Positions 55,318 to 64,000 of a stretch of 64,000 bases of DNA are shown one piece after another. Numbering within the stretch: the stretch's first letter is position 1; every line of letters starts with the position of its first letter. A program made the position numbers and the translations under genes. Origin of the DNA: Microcystis aeruginosa FD4 (GTDB taxonomy: Bacteria; Cyanobacteriota; Cyanobacteriia; Cyanobacteriales; Microcystaceae); contig NZ_CP046973.1 of the NCBI RefSeq assembly GCF_009792235.1, forward strand, positions 1,550,001-1,614,000. Direction: 5' to 3'. The notes beneath the pieces are model-generated. The model was not told the origin of the DNA and searched no databases. It worked only from the letters and a program-made list of their open reading frames with translations.

Positions 55318-56178
55318 ATGTGGACTCAAATTGCTCGACATATTACCCAAACCACGGAAAAACCTTTTGGAATTGAGAAAAGTCATCCCGTTAGTGGTGG
55401 CTGCATCAATCAGGGTTATGCCATTAGTGGCAATGGTTTAATTTATTTCGTCAAGATTAACCAAGCGAACCAAGAGGCCATGTTTGCTGCCGAAGCTTTA
55501 GGATTAAAGCAAATTCACGCTACCAAGACTATTAGGGTTCCAGAGCCAATTTGTTGGGGAATTGCTGATAAGTCGAGTTATTTAGTGCTAGAGTGGTTAG
55601 AATTCGGCGGTGGCAATAGTCAAAGCTGGGAAAAAATGGGGCGAAATTTAGCTCGTTTACATCAAGTTTCCCTGTCCGATCGCTTTGGTTGGCATTGTAA
55701 TAATACCATTGGTTCTACTCCCCAGATTAATACCGTTAGTAACAGTTGGGCGGATTTTTTCGCTCATCAGCGTATTGGCTATCAATTAAGACTTGCGAAG
55801 GAGCGCGGCGGCAATTTTCCCGACGAGGATCAAGTTATTCCCGCTATTAGCGAGATTTTGAGTCATCATCAACCCCATCCCTCCCTCGTCCACGGTGATT
55901 TGTGGTCGGGAAATGCGGCAATTACCGTCGATGGGGAACCGGTAATTTTAGACCCTGCCACCTATTGGGGAGACCGGGAGGTGGATTTAGCCATGACGGA
56001 ACTTTTTGGCGGTTTTCCGGCGGCTTTTTATCGGGGTTATAACGATGTTTTCCCCCTCGATGCCGGTTATCAAAAGCGCAAAACTCTTTACAATCTCTAC
56101 CATATTCTCAACCACTTTAATTTATTTGGTGGTGGTTACGCTTCCCAGGCCAATCGGATGTTACAGGAAATTCTTTAA
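55318..56178 (+). CDS. Fructosamine/ketosamine-3-kinase family protein
   Basis: 286 residues of the aminoglycoside-phosphotransferase-like fold: VSGGCINQGYAISGNG, YFVKINQANQEAMFAAEA, catalytic loop LVHGDLWSGNAA and the metal-binding DPATYWGDREVDLAMTELFG, a hallmark of the family. These kinases phosphorylate sugar adducts on protein amines so that they fall off (protein repair). Stand-alone gene. Confidence 0.92.
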   Translation: MWTQIARHITQTTEKPFGIEKSHPVSGGCINQGYAISGNGLIYFVKINQANQEAMFAAEALGLKQIHATKTIRVPEPICWGIADKSSYLVLEWLEFGGGNSQSWEKMGRNLARLHQVSLSDRFGWHCNNTIGSTPQINTVSNSWADFFAHQRIGYQLRLAKERGGNFPDEDQVIPAISEILSHHQPHPSLVHGDLWSGNAAITVDGEPVILDPATYWGDREVDLAMTELFGGFPAAFYRGYNDVFPLDAGYQKRKTLYNLYHILNHFNLFGGGYASQANRMLQEIL

Positions 56179-56213
56179 GGGTTTTACTTGTGAATATTTA
56201 CCGAAGATAAGTT

Positions 56214-56804
56214 ATGTCTATTCGAGAAAATACTGTGATGAAAACTCCAGAGACAAAAGTATGGACTGATGCAGAATTTATGGCGTTATCTGACGATGGT
56301 AATCGTTACGAATTGGTCAAGGGAGAGTTAATTAATATGGGCAATTCTGGGGCTTTACATGGTTATATTGCCATTATTTTAAGTGCTGCTTTATTCGCCT
56401 TAGTAACATCTCGAAAACTAGGGGTATTATTGGACTCCAGCACTGCTTTTACTATGAAAAATGGCAATAAACGCTCTCCTGATATAGCTTTTTTTGCTAA
56501 GGAACGTCTGCAAGGATTGGAAGAATTGCCGATGGGTTTTCTAGAAGGTGCGCCAGATTTAGTGGTAGAAATTCTCTCTCCCGGCAATACAGTAGCAGAA
56601 ATTGAGGACAAAATTGTCGAATATTTTGCCAACGGTACTCGTTTGCTCTGGGTTATCAGTCCGGGTCAACACTATGTCTTAGTTTATCGTTCTGGGTACG
56701 AACCGGAGCGATTATTAAAATCAGGAGATTTTTTGGAGGGGGAAGATGTGGTTCCGGGGTTCACTTTTCCCCTGGCCGATTTGTTTCAAAAACTATCTTT
56801 TTGA
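56214..56804 (+). CDS. Uma2-family (DUF820) putative endonuclease
   Basis: 196 residues (ATG 56238 is a possible later start). NRYELVKGELINMGNSG, KRSPDIAFFAKERL, PDLVVEILSPGNT and KIVEYFANGTRLLWVI form the restriction-endonuclease-like PD-(D/E)xK core of the Uma2 family, which is greatly expanded in cyanobacteria. Its function is unknown in general. It is convergent with murG and overlaps its end by 19 bp. Confidence 0.9.
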   Translation: MSIRENTVMKTPETKVWTDAEFMALSDDGNRYELVKGELINMGNSGALHGYIAIILSAALFALVTSRKLGVLLDSSTAFTMKNGNKRSPDIAFFAKERLQGLEELPMGFLEGAPDLVVEILSPGNTVAEIEDKIVEYFANGTRLLWVISPGQHYVLVYRSGYEPERLLKSGDFLEGEDVVPGFTFPLADLFQKLSF

Positions 56805-57859
56805 CTCTTTCTTCTCAACAAATCGGCTAATAAATCGGCGCTATCACTAATAGCTAGATGGGAAGCTTGTTGAGCCATGGCGGCCAATTTTTCGGGATTA
56901 GACCATAAATCGAGGACTAATTCGCTTAAAAACTGAGCAGTTAACTCATTTTGACGATAAAGATAAGCGGCTTGAGCTTCAGCGAAAACTTGGGCATTAT
57001 AGAACTGATGGTCTTCGGCAGCAAAAGGATAGGGAATTAAAATCGAAGGCGTACAAGTGATCGCTAATTCTGTTAAAGTGCCGGCTCCAGAGCGACTGAT
57101 AGCCAGATTAGCTCTTTGCCATAATCCCGCCATATTGTCGTAAAAAGGCCGGGAAAAATAGTTAGAATGGCGCAAACTATCTGCTTCGGGGTCGTTTTCT
57201 CCCGTGAGATGCACGATATAAATACCTTTTTCTAACCATTGGGGAGCGCTTTGTCGGACAATTTGATTAAGAGCCACGGCCCCTTGAGAACCACCGGCAA
57301 CGACAATTAAAAAAGCATCCTCTGGAATCGGTAAATCTAGGGACTGGGGAATGAGAAACTGCTCTCGTACTGGTGTACTAACCCAAGTGGTGCGAGTGCC
57401 GGGTAAATAGCTGGCGGTTCCCTGAAAACCGAGGGCAACCGTATCGCACCAGCGACCGAGAACTTTCGTGACTTTGCCAGGTATGTAGTTAGATTCGTGT
57501 AGGATGACGGGAATATTGGCTAAACGAGCCGCTAAAATGGTCGGGCCTGCGATATAACCCCCGGTGGTAAAAACTGCCGCTATCTGACGTTTTTTGATTA
57601 AACTACGCACTTGCCAAATGGCCCGCAGTTGACCGAACAGAATCTTAAGAGTTTTTAACCCGAAACGGGTTTGAAACCCCTCAATGGGGATGCTGTGCAG
57701 GGGATAGGTTTTTGGAACTAAGGACTGTTCCAGACGGTCTGGAACTCCTAACCATTCAATCTCGTAATCCGGCAAGCGCTCGGCCAGGGCCAAAGCGGGA
57801 AATAAATGACCACCAGTACCACTAGCGGCAATCAAGAGACGGGTTGGAGTGCGTGCCAT
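56786..57859 (-). CDS. murG: Lipid II synthesis glycosyltransferase MurG
   Basis: 357 residues from ATG 57859; the frame is open upstream to 57955, but MARTPTRLLIAASGTGGHLF fits the family start. N-terminal GTGGHLFPALALAERL binds the lipid I acceptor. GGSQGAVALNQ and ISRSGAGTLTELA in the C-terminal domain bind UDP-GlcNAc. MurG adds GlcNAc to lipid I at the inner membrane face. It is divergent from the exported protein gene at 57937, and the two share a short promoter region. Confidence 0.95.
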   Translation of the reverse strand: MARTPTRLLIAASGTGGHLFPALALAERLPDYEIEWLGVPDRLEQSLVPKTYPLHSIPIEGFQTRFGLKTLKILFGQLRAIWQVRSLIKKRQIAAVFTTGGYIAGPTILAARLANIPVILHESNYIPGKVTKVLGRWCDTVALGFQGTASYLPGTRTTWVSTPVREQFLIPQSLDLPIPEDAFLIVVAGGSQGAVALNQIVRQSAPQWLEKGIYIVHLTGENDPEADSLRHSNYFSRPFYDNMAGLWQRANLAISRSGAGTLTELAITCTPSILIPYPFAAEDHQFYNAQVFAEAQAAYLYRQNELTAQFLSELVLDLWSNPEKLAAMAQQASHLAISDSADLLADLLRRKSQKDSF

Positions 57860-57936
57860 AATTCGAGAGAGGGTAAATTCAGTCCTAGAATGAAATAATC
57901 TACCATAGTTATCGATCCTTACACAAACTATCACTA

Positions 57937-58743
57937 ATGCGTAACTTGAACACAATCCCCGATAAATTTTTTCGCCAATCCCTCAATTTTTCCCTATCGT
58001 TGCTGTTAGGTTTGGGGTTAACTTTCACCCTCGCTACCGGCCTGCGAGCCGAAAAGCCAGAAACTGCTCCAGCTAATTTAAAAACCCTTATCTCCAAAAT
58101 CGAAACGGCGGCTAACGAGCGAGATATCAAGCAATTAATGGAGTTTTATAGTCCGAAATTTACTAACTCTGATGGCTTGACCTACGAAAAAACTAAAAAG
58201 GCTTTAACTCATTTTTGGGAACGTTATAACAATCTACAATACACCACGACTCTCGAATCTTGGAGTCGTTCCGGTGATAAGTTAACGGCCAATACAATTA
58301 CTAAAATTACCGGGACGGGAAAGGTGCAGGGACGAGTGGTGGGAATGAATGCTACGATTCGTTCTCGTCAACAATTTCAAGGCAATAAACTTGTTTATCA
58401 GGAGATTTTAAGCGAGAGAGTTGAGTTAAGCACCGGCAAAAATCCCCCCAGTGTTCAAGTGAGAATTCCCGAAAGGGTGAAAGTGGGTCAAGAATTTGAT
58501 TTTGATGTGATTATCCGCGAACCTTTAGGGGATGATTTATTGGCCGGAACGGCGATCGATGAGAAAGTAGATATTGAGCGTTATATTAATACAAAGCCTC
58601 TAGAATTGGAATTATTACAGTCCGGCGGTTTATTTAAGCGGGTAAAAGCCCCGGCAACACCAGAAAATCGTTGGTTATCGGCGATTTTAATTCAAGGAGA
58701 TGGGATTGTTGTCGTTACTCAACGGGTTAAGGTAGAAAAGTAA
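57937..58743 (+). CDS. Exported NTF2/SnoaL-like protein
   Basis: 268 residues. The signal peptide ends about residue 38 (SLSLLLGLGLTFTLATGLRA). Residues ~45-160 look like an NTF2-like domain (ISKIETAANERDIKQLMEFY, FWERYNNLQYTTTLESW). The C-terminal half is beta-rich (VKVGQEFDFDVIIREPLG) and Ig-like. Conserved-looking cyanobacterial protein of unknown role, divergent from murG. Confidence 0.7.
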   Translation: MRNLNTIPDKFFRQSLNFSLSLLLGLGLTFTLATGLRAEKPETAPANLKTLISKIETAANERDIKQLMEFYSPKFTNSDGLTYEKTKKALTHFWERYNNLQYTTTLESWSRSGDKLTANTITKITGTGKVQGRVVGMNATIRSRQQFQGNKLVYQEILSERVELSTGKNPPSVQVRIPERVKVGQEFDFDVIIREPLGDDLLAGTAIDEKVDIERYINTKPLELELLQSGGLFKRVKAPATPENRWLSAILIQGDGIVVVTQRVKVEK

Positions 58744-58877
58744 TTTTTATCTGGGTTTTGCGGCAAAAAGCTTGTTGGTGGGGTGTGGGGTTTTATTCCC
58801 CCCGTTCACTCCAATGACTGGCACTTTCAGGCAATTTAATCCTTATTTTTGCCGTTTTTGAACCCTCAAAAATTAAT

Positions 58878-59095
58878 TAGGGTCTGCTGAAAAAGTTTTT
58901 CGGTGGGGGTAGGGTGTGGGGTGTGGGGTGTGGGGTGTAGGGTTTTACCGATTTTCAGGTGGTCAACTACCTAATTTTCAGGGAAAAAGTACCTCAATTT
59001 TCCCCCTGATCACTCCCATGCCTGGTACTTTTTGATTGACAAAAAGTCTAAAAGTCTTACCCAACAAGGTTTTTAGATTTATTCAGCAAACCCTA
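58878..59095. repeat. Dispersed ~220-bp repeat, copy E
   Basis: It starts TAGGGTCTGCTGAAAAAG and ends TTATTCAGCAAACCCTA. The interior matches copy B, including GGGTGTGGGGTGTGG units and AACAAGGTTTTTAGATTTATTCAGC. A weaker half-copy precedes it at ~58755-58870 (TTTTGCGGCAAAAAGCTTG). It fills the gap between two core genes. Confidence 0.8.
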
Positions 59096-59105
59096 AATAC
59101 TCTGA

Positions 59106-59924
59106 TTAAGCATAGAGGTGAGAAACATCGCTCGTCCATACTTTAAATTTTGTTAAATTTACTTGACCAAAAGACGTTGTTAGGGCAGCATCGACGGCAT
59201 CTAAGCCGCGAGTCATTAAAATTCGCCCGATTCTGGGGGTGTTATGACGAGCATCAAAAGTGTACCATTGATGGTCTAAATAGACTTCAAACCAAGCACT
59301 AAAATCCATCGGTAGAGGTTGGGGAGAAATACCGATATCTCCGAGATAACCGGAGACATAACGGGCGGGAATATTTAAGCAACGGCAAAAAGTCAAAGCT
59401 AGGTGATTAAAATCGCGACAAACCCCCGTTCTTTCCCGATAGACATCATAGGCGGTTTTCGTCACCCGCGCGTATTCGTAACCAAAACGAATGTGACTAT
59501 GAACCCAATCACAAACCGCTTGTACTCTTGCCCAACCGGGGGGAGTTTGTCCGAAAAGTTCCCAGGCAATTTCCGAAAGCAAATCTACTTCACAATAACG
59601 GCTACTCATTAGGTAGGGAAAAACTTGGGTTGGTAACTCTGCTAGAGGAATTTCTTGGGCATTCCCATTAACTATATCGGGTTTCCATTCATTCTCGATA
59701 ACTGCTTCATTGTGAATGCGAATCTGTCCGGCGGGTAAAATTAGACGACTGGTGCGATTACCGAAGCTATCTAAAAATTCTTCTATTTTTGTTGCCGGTT
59801 CCACCTGCAAATTTTCCGATTGTCTAACTTGATCTAAAATTGAGGGGTGTAGATAAAGTTTTAACAACATGACCAAGGGTAAAGGGGCATCAAAGCCAAA
59901 TTCGTAACCAACATGGATTAACAT
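59106..59924 (-). CDS. Transglutaminase-like (Cys-protease fold) protein
   Basis: 272 residues. An N-terminal beta region (GYEFGFDAPLPLVMLLKLY) precedes the core: TGVCRDFNHLALTFCRCLNI (Cys169), ARYVSGYLGD, and WYTFDARHNTPRIGRI with the late Asp. Where canonical transglutaminase cores have a His before AWxEVYL, this protein has DFSAWFEVYL, that is, a Ser; this may be the norm for the subgroup. Function unknown. Confidence 0.85.
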   Translation of the reverse strand: MLIHVGYEFGFDAPLPLVMLLKLYLHPSILDQVRQSENLQVEPATKIEEFLDSFGNRTSRLILPAGQIRIHNEAVIENEWKPDIVNGNAQEIPLAELPTQVFPYLMSSRYCEVDLLSEIAWELFGQTPPGWARVQAVCDWVHSHIRFGYEYARVTKTAYDVYRERTGVCRDFNHLALTFCRCLNIPARYVSGYLGDIGISPQPLPMDFSAWFEVYLDHQWYTFDARHNTPRIGRILMTRGLDAVDAALTTSFGQVNLTKFKVWTSDVSHLYA

Positions 59925-60145
59925 TAGTCCTCCTATCTAGATGAAATTTTGTCAGGATTGGTAGAGATGAAACGCCAATAATCGCCAGACTGAAAAAAGT
60001 TAGGCCTGACTACTTGGTTAAAAGTTTGAGGAGAAAGTAATAGCCAAGCTGAAAACCGATAAGCTTTGTACGGATTTTTTTTATTGTAAACTGCTTCAAA
60101 TAAAAGCTTTGTAACTTTGAACACAAGCCATCGGCAGGATTAGAG

Positions 60146-60745
60146 CTATCGAAAAGAGTCCGGGGTAAATGGTTCCTCTAATAGACGAATTTCAATGGGG
60201 ATGTAGGCCAGTTTAGCAAAAATCTTTTGTTGATGACTGACGGGCCACCATTCGTAAAGAAAAATTTCTAAAGGTCGCCAGAGGGCCACCCAACCACTAA
60301 TTAATAGTCCTTCTTCTAAGAAGTGAATAAATGTATCGCTGCCAAAACGACTAATTAATTCGCTGAGACTCAAACAAACAAAAAGAAAGGAGAGACCAAT
60401 TATCAAAGATACGCGTCCCTGTCGCCAAATTGTGCGTAATTTTCTTTGTTCTCCCTGTTGGCGATAGTCAAAATAATTATGTAAAGCTGAGGGTAACAGA
60501 AGTCGGGCGGTATTCTGTTCGTTACTGGGAAGATAAAAGACTAATTTAAGGGAAGTATTTAGGGGAAATTCATCAACAGAGTTAATAATATAATTTTCGG
60601 CATTATCGTCTAAATCTCTATCTAAAAATGGCGAAGGATCGAGAGAATTAAAGACTTGCTGTAACTGATTAAGTTTAATTTCAATTAAGTAAGTTCCTTC
60701 CTCCTCTCGATAATAGGATTGTAGTTTATTTACCAGTTTAGACAT
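60146..60745 (-). CDS. Predicted membrane protein, unknown family
   Basis: 199 residues: a cytoplasmic N-terminal ~110 residues (YREEEGTYLIEIKLNQLQQV, DRDLDDNAENYIINSVDEF), then two membrane helices (VSLIIGLSFLFVCLSLSEL and LLISGWVALWRPLEIFLY). The end, WWPVSHQQKIFAKLAYIPIEIRLL, looks like a short amphipathic region. I do not recognise the family. Confidence 0.7.
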   Translation of the reverse strand: MSKLVNKLQSYYREEEGTYLIEIKLNQLQQVFNSLDPSPFLDRDLDDNAENYIINSVDEFPLNTSLKLVFYLPSNEQNTARLLLPSALHNYFDYRQQGEQRKLRTIWRQGRVSLIIGLSFLFVCLSLSELISRFGSDTFIHFLEEGLLISGWVALWRPLEIFLYEWWPVSHQQKIFAKLAYIPIEIRLLEEPFTPDSFR

Positions 60746-60889
60746 TAGTTATTAATGTTAAGCAAATGGGGTGAACTGATCCAACTAAAATCTACTACTA
60801 TAAGTCACTTTATCTTGCTCATACAGGCTGAGAATTGAGCTATCTGTGAGAATATTTTAGCTGTATCAGTCCCAGATAATTAATTTAAT

Positions 60890-61573
60890 TTAGCGACCAA
60901 AACCAGCGTACCAAAAATAGGTGGCCATCGGGATTACTGTGGCTAAAACCAGTAAAACTATCACCCAAATTGTGGCACTTTTATCGTCAGTTTCTTCTGC
61001 GGTAGTAAAGGTACTTTCGATATTAATTGTCGCTACTTCCGGCGGTCCGGGATCCGCTTCTCCAGAAAGTACCGCCGTTAGACGACGACTAGCATCGAGT
61101 AAAGCTTGATTATATTTTCCCCCATCTTTGAGGGGAACTGCCATAGTTTCCGAGAGGATACTATCAGCAATAGCATCGGTTAATAGGGGTTTTGCTTCCT
61201 CCCCAACCCGCATAGCAGTTTTATTGGTTAAAGTATCAAGAACGATGATAGTTTGATTGCCACGATCTTCGGGGTTAGGATACCATTCTCTCAAGATATC
61301 ATCGGCTAAATTGTCAATTTTTTGACCGTAATCCAAGCGCCGGACTACCACCATTCTCACTTCCTGGCCGGTTTTTTCGGCGAGGTTTTTCAGGTCTTTA
61401 TTTAATTTTCCCTCGTTAGCGGCACTAATGGCCGAAACAGGATCGACTACATAAGTGGGCGCTCCGGGGCTTAAAATAGGAAGGTCATAGACTCCCATGG
61501 CAGCAGCCGGTGACAGGGAAACACCCAAGACTAGACAGCAGGAGAGAAGGAGAGAAGCTAATAATTTGAGCAT
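60890..61573 (-). CDS. psb32: TPM-domain protein, Psb32-like
   Basis: 227 residues. Signal peptide 1-25 (ends PAAAMG), TPM domain ~40-175 (YVVDPVSAISAANEGKLNKD, QEVRMVVVRRLDYGQ, NQTIIVLDTLTNKTAM), then one C-terminal membrane helix (ATIWVIVLLVLATVIPMATY) and a short tail. This matches Psb32/TLP18.3-type lumenal proteins that help photosystem II repair. The symbol is by family resemblance. Confidence 0.82.
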   Translation of the reverse strand: MLKLLASLLLSCCLVLGVSLSPAAAMGVYDLPILSPGAPTYVVDPVSAISAANEGKLNKDLKNLAEKTGQEVRMVVVRRLDYGQKIDNLADDILREWYPNPEDRGNQTIIVLDTLTNKTAMRVGEEAKPLLTDAIADSILSETMAVPLKDGGKYNQALLDASRRLTAVLSGEADPGPPEVATINIESTFTTAEETDDKSATIWVIVLLVLATVIPMATYFWYAGFGR

Positions 61574-61644
61574 ATTGATTCGGTAAAATTCCTATAGAAC
61601 ATAATAGGGGAAAAGTTGACTGTTTTTTGATTAGGGAGACAGGA

Positions 61645-61700
61645 GACGGGAAGTGGGGAAGTGGGGAAGTGGGGAAGTAGGGAAGTGGGGTGTAGGGTGG
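61645..61700. repeat. Tandem AGTGGGGA repeats
   Basis: Units of GAAGTGGG recur five times (about 61650-61687), followed by GTGTAGGGTGGGGA. The whole gap 61574-61896 is repeat-rich and contains no gene. Confidence 0.7.
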
Positions 61701-61896
61701 GGAGCATCTCACCTTTGTAACCCCTAAATTAGGTTTTTATGTCAAGCTATTTTGAAAGCCTTGCTAGAAACCAGTTTTATGGATAAGTATAATTACTCAC
61801 TTGCATAAATGAGATGCTCCCGTAGGGTTGTGGGGTAGTGGGGTGATGGGGAAATTCAACTAATACCCTAAAACCCTACAACCCCCAAACCCTTTT

Positions 61897-61980
61897 AACT
61901 GATAACTGATAACTGATAACTGATAACTGATAACTGATAACTGATAACTGATAACTGATAACTGATAACTGATAACTGAT
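61897..61980. repeat. Heptamer array AACTGAT x12 abutting a start codon
   Basis: Twelve perfect copies of AACTGAT (84 bp) end one base before the ATG of the hybrid histidine kinase. The array occupies the whole ribosome-binding and core-promoter position; no Shine-Dalgarno sequence is present. The same heptamer occurs six times at 3165-3206. Confidence 0.95.
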
Positions 61981-61981
61981 T

Positions 61982-63991
61982 ATGAGTGATTTTGAGGAAC
62001 TAGAGTCTAAAAAACGGGAAAAAGCCCTAGAAATGCAGGCACATCGCGATAATTTGCTCTCGCGGGTGACAAGATTACTAATTTCTCAAGATATCCACTT
62101 GGCGATCGATCATACCCTAGAACTGCTCTGTCAATTTACCCAGAGTGCGCGCTGTTACATTATTCAATATTCCACCTGTCGTCAGCAGTGGAGTATGGTT
62201 TATGAATACTGTCACCCCGACTATCCGCAAGTTATCCCGATTCGGGAACAATCACAAAATCTCTCGACGGAAACCTTTCCTTGGTTTTCGGAACAATTAT
62301 TAAACGGTATTCCAGTTAAACTGAACTCTTTAGACGATTTACCCGCTACTGCTATCCCTGAAAGAACTATTCTCGCTCATAGTCCTACTCCCTGTCTCTT
62401 AATCGTTCCCATGTGGGATAGTTGCGGGGTAACGGTAGGCTATCTGGGATTGGATGCAAGTGCAGAAAAGCAATGGACAAAGGAAGATGTCACCTTTGTG
62501 CGGTTGCTGGGAGAATTAATTGCGATCGCACAAAGTAGATATGAAGCGGAAAAAGAGTTAAAAGAAGCTAAAGAAGCGGCAGTTAAGGCAAATAAAGCTA
62601 AAAGTGAGTTTCTAGCTAACATGAGCCACGAATTACGCACTCCTCTTAATGCTATCTTGGGTTTTACTCGCTTAATATCCCGGGATAGCAGCATCAGCAG
62701 TGAATATCGGCAATATTTGGAAATTGTCAATCGTAGCGGGGAACATTTACTAGAGTTAATCAACGATATTCTAGAAATGTCGAAGATAGAAGCGGGAAGA
62801 ACGGTTTTTAACCCTAGTAATTTTGATTTATACGCTCTTTTAGATAATATTGCCGAAATGCTCCGTCCACAAGCGCAAGCAAAAGCTTTAAGTTTAATTT
62901 TTGATCGCAGCTCTGATCTGCCTCAATATATATGTACTGATGAAAGTAAATTGCGACAGGTGTTCATCAATCTCTTGGGTAACGGATTGAAGTTTACCGA
63001 GTCGGGAGGGGTAACTCTCCGGGGAAAAGTAGGGGAGAAAAGAGGAGATTATCAGCGATTGCTCTGGGAAATTGAAGATACAGGCGCAGGAATCGCCCCA
63101 GAGGAGATTTATAAGCTATTTCAACCCTTTAACCAAACGGAAACGGGACGAAAATCTCAACAGGGGACAGGATTGGGTTTACCTATCAGCAAAAAATTTG
63201 TTGAGTTGATGGGAGGTGCGATCGGAGTTAGTAGTATTCTGGGTCAAGGAAGTATTTTTAGTTTTGATATTCAGGTGGGTTTGGTGGGAGAAAATGAGAT
63301 TAAAACCGAAACCAATAGGGCAAAAGTTATCGCTTTAGCCGAAAATCAGCCTAAATATCGCATATTAGTCGTCGATGATCGACCGGAAAGCCGTTTACTA
63401 TTGCTGAAACTCCTGGCTACCCTAGGATTATCCGTGCAAGAGGCCGCTAATGGGCAAGAAGCGATCGCAATTTGGCAAGCATGGCAACCTCATCTTATCT
63501 GGATGGACATGAGAATGCCAGTGAAAGACGGTTACGAAGCAACTAGGGAAATTCGGCAGTTAGAGGCTGATAATCGCGGAAAAACGGTAATAATGGCCCT
63601 AACTGCCAGCGCTTTTGAAGAGGATCGCGCCTTGGTTATTGCCGCCGGTTGTGATGATTTCGTGCGTAAACCTTTCCGAGAGGAAGTTATTTGGCAAAAA
63701 ATGGGCGAATATTTGGGATTAAAATATATTTATGCCGACAATGAGCCAAATCAACCCAATTATTCGCCAGTTTTCCTCGATTCCCTGCAATCCCTATTAA
63801 AATTAATCAATCCCGACTGGATTAGACAATTGCAACAAGCGGCGCGAGAATGTGATGATGAAAAAATTATCGCCCTAACCGCAGAAATTCCCCCCGATTA
63901 TGCTACCCTTGCCCAAGGTTTACAACAGTTAGCCAGAGAATTTTCCTTTGATGCGATCGAAACCATAATTAGAGATTTAAACATATCTTAA
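61982..63991 (+). CDS. Hybrid sensor histidine kinase (GAF-HisKA-HATPase-REC)
   Basis: 669 residues. GAF-like domain ~28-190 (LAIDHTLELLCQFTQSARCY to VGYLGLDASAEKQW), a short coiled linker, then HisKA with His216 (FLANMSHELRTPLNAILGF). HATPase_c has N box NLLGNGLKFTES, G1 DTGAGI and G2 GTGLGLPIS. The receiver ~457-575 has RILVVDDRPESR, phospho-acceptor Asp in HLIWMDMRMP and the Lys in DDFVRKPF. The ~85-residue helical tail has no clear Hpt histidine. The signal sensed is unknown. The start lies directly after the AACTGAT array. Confidence 0.92.
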   Translation: MSDFEELESKKREKALEMQAHRDNLLSRVTRLLISQDIHLAIDHTLELLCQFTQSARCYIIQYSTCRQQWSMVYEYCHPDYPQVIPIREQSQNLSTETFPWFSEQLLNGIPVKLNSLDDLPATAIPERTILAHSPTPCLLIVPMWDSCGVTVGYLGLDASAEKQWTKEDVTFVRLLGELIAIAQSRYEAEKELKEAKEAAVKANKAKSEFLANMSHELRTPLNAILGFTRLISRDSSISSEYRQYLEIVNRSGEHLLELINDILEMSKIEAGRTVFNPSNFDLYALLDNIAEMLRPQAQAKALSLIFDRSSDLPQYICTDESKLRQVFINLLGNGLKFTESGGVTLRGKVGEKRGDYQRLLWEIEDTGAGIAPEEIYKLFQPFNQTETGRKSQQGTGLGLPISKKFVELMGGAIGVSSILGQGSIFSFDIQVGLVGENEIKTETNRAKVIALAENQPKYRILVVDDRPESRLLLLKLLATLGLSVQEAANGQEAIAIWQAWQPHLIWMDMRMPVKDGYEATREIRQLEADNRGKTVIMALTASAFEEDRALVIAAGCDDFVRKPFREEVIWQKMGEYLGLKYIYADNEPNQPNYSPVFLDSLQSLLKLINPDWIRQLQQAARECDDEKIIALTAEIPPDYATLAQGLQQLAREFSFDAIETIIRDLNIS

Positions 63992-64000
63992 GAGAGTATT

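Noticed and set aside
59933..60124. 63-aa minus-strand ORF between two core genes
   Set aside because: No recognisable motif or repeat of a family; no clear ribosome site. Probably chance.
61897..61980. Possible CRISPR-like array
   Set aside because: The repeats are 7 bp with no spacers; it is a simple tandem heptamer array. No cas genes are in the window.

Overview
The window looks like a chromosomal piece of a unicellular, non-heterocystous cyanobacterium, most probably Microcystis or a close relative. This is an inference. It rests on frequent GCGATCGC (HIP1) octamers in the core genes, cyanobacterial families (BciB-type vinyl reductase, Psb32-like TPM protein, BgtA/BgtB, DUF4278, DUF3110, a KdpD with only N-terminal domains visible), and a very heavy load of insertion sequences, MITEs and short tandem repeats. 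HIP1 sites become sparse in the accessory blocks.

Layout. 1-920 is the 5' part of kdpD on the minus strand. 920-3449 is a mobile/repeat zone: an IS66 scrap, an IS630 element with an in-frame stop, two tandem copies of a ~220-bp dispersed repeat, and a heptamer array. 3450-12953 is mostly core: two ammonium transporters, a PatA-like regulator with a degenerate receiver, a GtrB-type glycosyltransferase, an alpha/beta hydrolase, an HDAC-family amidohydrolase and bciB. 12954-15670 is a second IS/MITE graveyard. 15671-18136 holds the divergent amino-acid transporter genes bgtA and bgtB. 18137-20427 holds a TnpB element set against a truncated brnT and lying between two dispersed repeats. 20428-31393 is core: thiD-ftsZ-ftsQ, a Ctp protease, tRNA-Gln, an AI-2E permease, FHA and DUF4278 proteins, an AAA ATPase coupled to a dead DUF4276 gene, and a geranylgeranyl-reductase-family enzyme.

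31394-53902 is the accessory heart. It begins with small coiled-coil/TM proteins, a PIN toxin-antitoxin pair, DUF1902 and DUF4926 genes, a ClpN-DUF3110 fusion broken by two stops, and TPR genes. An IS1634 element follows, then a long minus-strand run (49.1 to 37.6 kb) of mostly secreted or repeat-built proteins: HEAT/TPR, a PsbP-like/TPR/HEAT/membrane protein, two EF-hand paralogues (one split by a fresh ISAs1), a small TPR protein, a Cys/His hydrolase-like protein, an unknown exported protein, and a MORN-repeat protein fused to an HExxH metallopeptidase-like domain. This run is the best candidate for an undescribed functional unit. It ends in a nest of broken transposases (49.6-53.7 kb).

53903-64000 returns to core: an M16 peptidase (frameshifted), fructosamine kinase, Uma2, murG, an exported NTF2-like protein, a transglutaminase-like protein, a Psb32-like protein, and a hybrid histidine kinase whose start codon directly abuts twelve tandem AACTGAT heptamers.

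Decay is a theme throughout. Several genes are broken by one or two in-frame stops or by single-base frameshifts, and several gene ends were replaced by IS ends. Where only one base is off (the M16 gene and the 48.7-kb gene) a sequencing error cannot be excluded from the sequence alone.
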